A DNA stretch of 10,989 bases, from assembly GCA_002402125.1 (NCBI GenBank), contig NVVG01000166.1:1-10989 (forward strand), written 5' to 3'. Source of the DNA: Moraxellaceae bacterium. Lineage in GTDB: Bacteria; Pseudomonadota; Gammaproteobacteria; Pseudomonadales; Ketobacteraceae. The translations under genes were made by a program, and so were the position numbers. Shown in pieces: positions 7,574 to 10,989 of this stretch (positions are counted from its first letter, which is position 1; every line of letters begins with the position of its first letter). The notes under the pieces are model-generated. The model had not been told where the DNA came from, searched no databases, and saw only the letters and a list, made by a program, of their open reading frames with translations.

Positions 7574-8347
7574 ATGGGTGTTTTTATGAAAAATACGATT
7601 ACAAAAGGTTTTACGCTAGTAGAAATGCTCACGGTTGTCAGTTTGTTTGTACTGGTTATTATTTATTTTTCTGATTTGTTTATCGATCGTAGTATACAGA
7701 AAGTTGCTGAACGAGATGCGGCTGAAATCTTAGCATTAAGGTCTGCCGCGGTTGGATATCTACAGGGGCAGGGGGAATGGCCAAAATTAGACGGTGTCGC
7801 TAATTGTGTTGGGGGGAAGGATGAACTTATTGTTAAAGGATATATAGGCGATATTGCCAGTACAGTATCTTTTCAAAAGGTTGCTTTTTCCTGTCCAGAA
7901 GAAAGTGGTCGCTACCCTGTGCTTATGATAGCGCGCGATTTTAATGATGCGCCAGAGGTTGCTGATTTAGTGGTAGTCATGTTGCCTTCTGCGACTGTGA
8001 CTGCAGGAGTGGTAACGATGTATATACCACGACCTAGGCGAGCAAGTACACTAGAATTTGATGAGGGGGTTGTTGCGAATAATGGAATATTAGTGGTTCC
8101 TAAAAATACGGAGTGTGCTAGCCCTAATATAATCGTATATCCCCAGTTGATCTGTTCAAATTCAGACACCTTGGGTGGCTATAGAATATATGCTGATGAC
8201 AATGGAACTAGCTGGGATGTATATCTAAAAGCAAGGAATAATGTTCAGGCAAGTCCTTACACAAATGTTATTAGCTGTGATACGAATGGCTCAGTTACAG
8301 GTGGCGAAGAAAATATATCATTCCGTTATGTGACGTTTTGTTCATGA
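7574..8347 (+). CDS. Large cysteine-rich minor prepilin A
   Basis: The 257-residue prepilin has leader MGVFMKNTITKG, cleavage after Gly12, and mature start FTLVEMLTVVSLFVLVII with Glu17 at mature position 5. After the N-terminal helix comes GYLQGQGEWP (61-70). This is close to a motif in the next gene and recalls the region after the first helix in major pilins and GspG-like pseudopilins. Six cysteines (78, 107, 181, 194, 235, 256) suggest an exported disulfide-rich domain of about 190 residues, much larger than a structural pilin. It is probably a priming or tip pilin, possibly with a binding role, but I recognise no named domain. ATG at 7574 has AGGA at 7563-7566; an in-frame ATG at 7586 (giving leader MKNTITKG) has only a weak site. 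The stop overlaps the next start. Confidence 0.75.
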   Translation: MGVFMKNTITKGFTLVEMLTVVSLFVLVIIYFSDLFIDRSIQKVAERDAAEILALRSAAVGYLQGQGEWPKLDGVANCVGGKDELIVKGYIGDIASTVSFQKVAFSCPEESGRYPVLMIARDFNDAPEVADLVVVMLPSATVTAGVVTMYIPRPRRASTLEFDEGVVANNGILVVPKNTECASPNIIVYPQLICSNSDTLGGYRIYADDNGTSWDVYLKARNNVQASPYTNVISCDTNGSVTGGEENISFRYVTFCS

Positions 8348-9216
8348 TGGGGCCTATTAATAGGTCGGCGAACGCCTTGACGCCAGGTATTGATTCAGGT
8401 TTTACGCTCGTAGAGTTGCTCGTTTGGATTTCTGCATTAACCATTCTCATGTTTGTGTTGTCCGCACCTCAAAAAAACAACAGTGACTTTCGCAAAGCAT
8501 CATTAACAATTGCCAGAGTACATGACATTATCACTGCTGCAACAGGGTACCGACAGTTTACGGGTGAGTGGCCAGAAAATGGTGGGGCCTGCATTGCCCT
8601 TGGGGCGGGGGTTGATGCGGCCAACGACTTATATAGTAACTATAATATTAGCAGTGTTACTGGGTGGGGCGATCCGATCGCGGTGAATTGTAATAATAAT
8701 AACTATAGGGTTAAGTATAATGTACCAGATAAATGGGAGTCATTTTTTATAAACAACCTTGAGAAAACCGAGTTGAATGGTGATGGGAATTCAGGGGTTG
8801 ATGGTATGGTTAGAATGAGAACGAAAGTGCAAAATGATGGCAACTTGGGGGCGAAATTTTATTACGTGAGTGATACTTTGACGGAGCGTAGTGATCATAG
8901 TTTTGCTGATATTACTGATAGTTGTGGTAATCAGGGAATAAAAAATATCTTATATTCTGCACAGGCAATGTGTTTTTATGATTTGTCTGCCAGTGACGGT
9001 GAAGTTGGGGTGGGGTTGGATTCAGTTTATGATGGTAATAAGGTGAAGTTTTCACGGTTGGTTAATATAACGAACGTAGATAATTCAGGCGATTTCCCAG
9101 TCACAACGATTGATTTCGAAAGGAAAAGAGTTTCCGAAGTATGTGACAAGGATGACGATGATGATCGTATAGATGTAACAGTAGATGCCCTAGTTATGTG
9201 CAATGAAAAAAACTAA
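8344..9216 (+). CDS. Large cysteine-rich minor prepilin B
   Basis: From the ATG at 8344 the product has 290 residues. Its leader is longer (19 residues, ending in PGIDSG) and its mature start is FTLVELLVWISALTILMFVL, with Glu24 at mature position 5. GYRQFTGEWP (68-77) matches the preceding gene's motif. Six cysteines (83, 116, 194, 210, 267, 286) follow in the same order as in that protein, so the two look paralogous. VTGWGDPIAVNC (105-116) followed by a YRVKYNVP strand recalls the WGG-type segment of type IVb pilins. The Asp/Asn/Gly-rich stretches NGDGNSGVDG (145-154) and KDDDDDR (269-275) might bind metal, but this is speculation. The start overlaps the previous stop in an ATGA, with no ribosome binding site of its own, so expression depends on coupling. 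A TTG at 8338 is in frame but less likely. Confidence 0.75.
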   Translation: MMGPINRSANALTPGIDSGFTLVELLVWISALTILMFVLSAPQKNNSDFRKASLTIARVHDIITAATGYRQFTGEWPENGGACIALGAGVDAANDLYSNYNISSVTGWGDPIAVNCNNNNYRVKYNVPDKWESFFINNLEKTELNGDGNSGVDGMVRMRTKVQNDGNLGAKFYYVSDTLTERSDHSFADITDSCGNQGIKNILYSAQAMCFYDLSASDGEVGVGLDSVYDGNKVKFSRLVNITNVDNSGDFPVTTIDFERKRVSEVCDKDDDDDRIDVTVDALVMCNEKN

Positions 9217-9256
9217 TGTAAATGTCTTTTCATTACGATATTTTTTATTTTCTCTG
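9202..9256 (+). terminator. Weak possible intrinsic terminator after the pilus run
   Basis: AATGAAAA (9202-9209) pairs with TTTTCATT (9227-9234), and a nested GTAAATG/CATTAC hairpin ends at 9236. A T-rich tract follows from about 9240. The stems are AT-rich and weak and the long-stem loop is large, but the position directly behind the last prepilin gene is right for a terminator. Confidence 0.35.
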
Positions 9257-9580
9257 TACAGCATAGTATTGTATTTTTGTAGTTTGCCGTATAAATAATG
9301 GCTGGCTAAAACGCGCCCCGCAGCAAGGCGGATGGATAGTTTCGTTATATCTCTAGTCCGTAACAATAGCTGATGTTCTAGACTTTCTCTTTATAGACGG
9401 CCTACCCAAGTTATATGGTCTTTTCATATCCAAACTACCAGCTAAATAAAAAGTCTTGTGCGTGGTGATTGAGTGTGCGTTACAAGAATGAGTGGTGGCT
9501 ACTTGTAATTCAAATAGTCGTTCAATTAATTGTGGGTTTGCTTGTGTAAGGAAATTCCTCACACAAGCTATTAAGATTAC
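9217..9580. other. Intergenic region between convergent genes
   Basis: These 364 bases separate the last prepilin gene from the end of the convergent RTX-type gene. The first part is AT-rich, with a short GC-rich patch near 9311-9335. A minus-strand frame is open at 9353-9562, but its GTG lies inside the strong hairpin at 9540-9568 and its translation is not recognisable. A loose promoter-like pair (TTGTAT at 9269-9274, TATAAA at 9290-9295, 15-base spacing) faces rightward. I see no recognisable RNA gene, insertion sequence end or attachment site. Confidence 0.5.
9540..9568 (-). terminator. Strong inverted repeat at the end of the convergent gene, possible terminator
   Basis: GCTTGTGT (9540-9547) is a perfect inverted match to ACACAAGC (9561-9568). 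After one mismatch the stem resumes with AGGA/TCCT around a 3-base loop (AAT), giving 12 paired positions in all. It lies 12 bases beyond the minus-strand stop codon, where a terminator for that gene is expected. Neither strand has a real T-run directly after the stem, so it may instead protect the transcript end or act with help from a factor. Confidence 0.5.
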
Positions 9581-10989
9581 CTAGGGCATTTTCGAATCGA
9601 CAAAATCGATCGCTGATTGTGGTTCTTCTCCGTCAAACTGTATTGTTGCAAGTTTGGTTGATGTATTGAACCAATTTAGTACAGTAACCCCATTTTCTGC
9701 GTTGACACTAAATATTAAATGGACTCCATCTATCTGTAAGGTGATATCGTCTGCACTAATACCGGGACCAAAAATCAGGTGTCCGTGATTACCTTCACTG
9801 CTCTGGTCTCTAATTGTATCCAATCCATCACTAATATTAAATATGTATGTGTCTGCAGCATCATCGTTGGTGCCACCCATTAAGATATCACCGTCACCGG
9901 GTCCTCCATTGAGTGTGTCGCTTCCGTCACCTCCAATAAGAATGTCTGTGCCTTCACCACCGTAAAGAATGTCGTCACCGTCATTACCACTAATAGAGTC
10001 ATTGCCTTCAACACCATTAATGAAATCGTTGTTTTGTGTAGCTGAAATGTTGTCATCTTCGGGGGTCCCCATCACTTCATGGCTTGCTATAAAATCTGTC
10101 ATATCTTGCGGAGCAAAGCCATTAAATTGGATGTTTGCAATCCGATAAGAAGTAATTGATAGCCAAGATAATATCGAGATCTTATCCTCAGTATTAACAC
10201 TAATAACTAAGTCAAATCCAATATATTGAAAACTGAGATCGCCCTCAATAATACCAGGACCAAAAATTAGAATACCGTTATTGCCTACGGTATCACTATC
10301 TTTAAGAGCGTCAAATCCATCACCTAGATTGAATAAGTAGGTATCCGCTGTGTTATCCGGGCCACCCTGTAAAATATCACCGTCACCGGGGCCACCATTC
10401 AGCGTGTCACTACCCGGTCCGCCCCCAATAAAATCAGCACCTTCGCCGCCATATAGAATGTCGTCGCCAAAACCACCCGACAACACATCATCCCCACCAG
10501 CGCCATCAATGATGTCATCGTCTGCGGTACCATTATAGTTATCGGCTTCTTCAGATAGCGTTCTGTAAAGTGGTACTAAATCTCTAAGCTCATCGTAGGT
10601 AAGTTCAGTGCCGTTCGGCATTTCAAAAATACCCACTGTAGAGCGAGAATGGGCGTACCAGTTTTCAAAGGTTATGCTACCTGCTGCACCAGGGAGTGTT
10701 ACTACCAGGTTATCCTTTTCATGTGAAAGGTGTAAATCAGCAGCAGTATAGTCTCCAATAATAACTAATCGATCATAAGGAACGATTTGAGACGCGTTGT
10801 CAAATGTCTCATTCATACCCTCTGTTAATAGAGTAAATGAAGCACATTGGCCGGGTGGTATTACCACCGCAGATTCGTCAATATTTTCTAGCGAATTCTT
10901 TAAATCGTTGATATCTACACAGAGAATGTTGTCATTACTGTTAAGCGTTAGTTGTGTCAAATTGGTTAGAACGGCAAGTGATGTGATGC
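9581..10989 (-). CDS. RTX calcium-binding-repeat protein, C-terminal part (5' end outside window)
   Basis: The minus-strand frame stays open to the right edge; bases 10961-10989 continue it as ...ITSLAVLTN. The TTG at 10960 is therefore not a supported start and the protein is truncated by the window. Numbering from that TTG, nonapeptide RTX repeats of the GGxGxDxLx kind (such as GGEGADFIGGGPGSDTLNGG) occur at about 143-200 and again at about 297-363. Each block is followed by a domain like the haemolysin-type calcium-binding-related family, with FGPGI, an LVISVN/LIFSVN strand and a ...NWF/SWL segment (about 228-285 and 395-448). A third copy without RTX repeats lies at about 62-127 (DRLVIIGDYTAADLHL, ENWY). 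Such proteins are usually exported by type I secretion and bind calcium outside the cell. No catalytic domain is visible in this part. The protein ends FVDSKMP, and no secretion genes are in view. Confidence 0.85.
   Translation of the reverse strand, partial: ITSLAVLTNLTQLTLNSNDNILCVDINDLKNSLENIDESAVVIPPGQCASFTLLTEGMNETFDNASQIVPYDRLVIIGDYTAADLHLSHEKDNLVVTLPGAAGSITFENWYAHSRSTVGIFEMPNGTELTYDELRDLVPLYRTLSEEADNYNGTADDDIIDGAGGDDVLSGGFGDDILYGGEGADFIGGGPGSDTLNGGPGDGDILQGGPDNTADTYLFNLGDGFDALKDSDTVGNNGILIFGPGIIEGDLSFQYIGFDLVISVNTEDKISILSWLSITSYRIANIQFNGFAPQDMTDFIASHEVMGTPEDDNISATQNNDFINGVEGNDSISGNDGDDILYGGEGTDILIGGDGSDTLNGGPGDGDILMGGTNDDAADTYIFNISDGLDTIRDQSSEGNHGHLIFGPGISADDITLQIDGVHLIFSVNAENGVTVLNWFNTSTKLATIQFDGEEPQSAIDFVDSKMP
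9872..10072 (-). repeat. Second RTX nonapeptide repeat block
   Basis: This encodes about eight glycine/aspartate-rich nonapeptides (GNDGDDILYGGEGTDILIGG and neighbours). The DNA from 9885 to about 9981 is visibly similar to 10374-10470, an offset of 489 bases or 163 codons, showing that the whole RTX-plus-related-domain unit was duplicated. Confidence 0.75.
10361..10534 (-). repeat. First RTX nonapeptide repeat block
   Basis: This encodes six to seven glycine/aspartate-rich nonapeptides (GAGGDDVLSGGFGDDILYGG and neighbours), expected to form a calcium-bound parallel beta-roll. It is the partner copy of the block at 9872-10072. Confidence 0.75.

Noticed and set aside
8338..8343. TTG at 8338 as the start of prepilin B
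   Set aside because: The ATG at 8344 overlaps the upstream stop as ATGA, the standard coupling arrangement, and the TTG has no ribosome binding site.
9353..9562. A 69-codon open frame on the minus strand in the intergenic region
   Set aside because: The GTG start lies inside the 9540-9568 hairpin, the translation resembles nothing I know, and a frame of this length can occur by chance. It could be a gene remnant, but nothing supports this.
9269..9568. A small RNA gene from a promoter-like pair at 9269-9295 to the hairpin at 9540-9568
   Set aside because: The promoter boxes are loose with 15-base spacing, and the hairpin has no T-run on the plus strand, so neither end is convincing.
10350..10538. 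A plus-strand open frame encoding a Pro/Ser-rich peptide
   Set aside because: It is the antisense shadow of the glycine/aspartate-rich RTX repeats, whose codons read as proline and serine on the other strand.

Overview
The window carries most of a type IV pilus assembly locus, followed by the end of a convergent RTX-type protein gene. The assembly genes look like the type IVb family named after plasmid R64 (PilN to PilR). The lipoprotein secretin, the diderm-type assembly parts, the moderately AT-rich base composition and the RTX protein with repeated haemolysin-related domains all point to a Gram-negative bacterium. A marine or environmental gammaproteobacterium is my best guess, but that is inference; no taxonomic marker is present.

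Layout. Bases 1-63 are the last 20 codons of an unidentified upstream gene. Bases 82-5298 hold a tight plus-strand run: a PilN-type lipoprotein secretin, a bitopic inner-membrane protein in the PilO/GspL position, a small GspM/PilO-like bitopic protein, a PilP-like exported coiled-coil protein, and a GspE/PilB-type assembly ATPase (PilQ in R64 naming) with intact Walker A, Walker B, Asp-box, His-box and tetracysteine motifs. A 101-base AT-rich gap follows. A second tight run (5400-9216) encodes a small major-pilin candidate, a PilR/GspF-type platform protein and three further prepilin-like proteins, two of them large, cysteine-rich and related to each other. Bases 9217-9580 are intergenic, with a weak terminator-like hairpin after the pilin run and a strong inverted repeat next to the end of the convergent gene. 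From 9581 to the right edge the minus strand encodes the C-terminal part of an RTX calcium-binding-repeat protein that runs out of the window.

How the genes fit together. The ATPase and the PilR platform would polymerise mature pilins from the inner membrane. The two bitopic proteins and PilP would form the periplasmic alignment complex, and the secretin would be the outer-membrane exit channel. The three minor prepilins probably prime or tip the fibre. No prepilin peptidase and no retraction ATPase lie in the window, so processing must be supplied from elsewhere.

The most interesting point is a mixed character. The assembly genes are type IVb-like, but every prepilin has a type IVa/pseudopilin-style G|FTL[VI]E cleavage site with a 9-19 residue leader. 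The major pilin gene sits between the ATPase and the platform gene. A paralogous pair of large six-cysteine minor pilins shares a GYxQxxGEWP motif. I see no CRISPR array, tRNA, rRNA, insertion sequence or attachment site.
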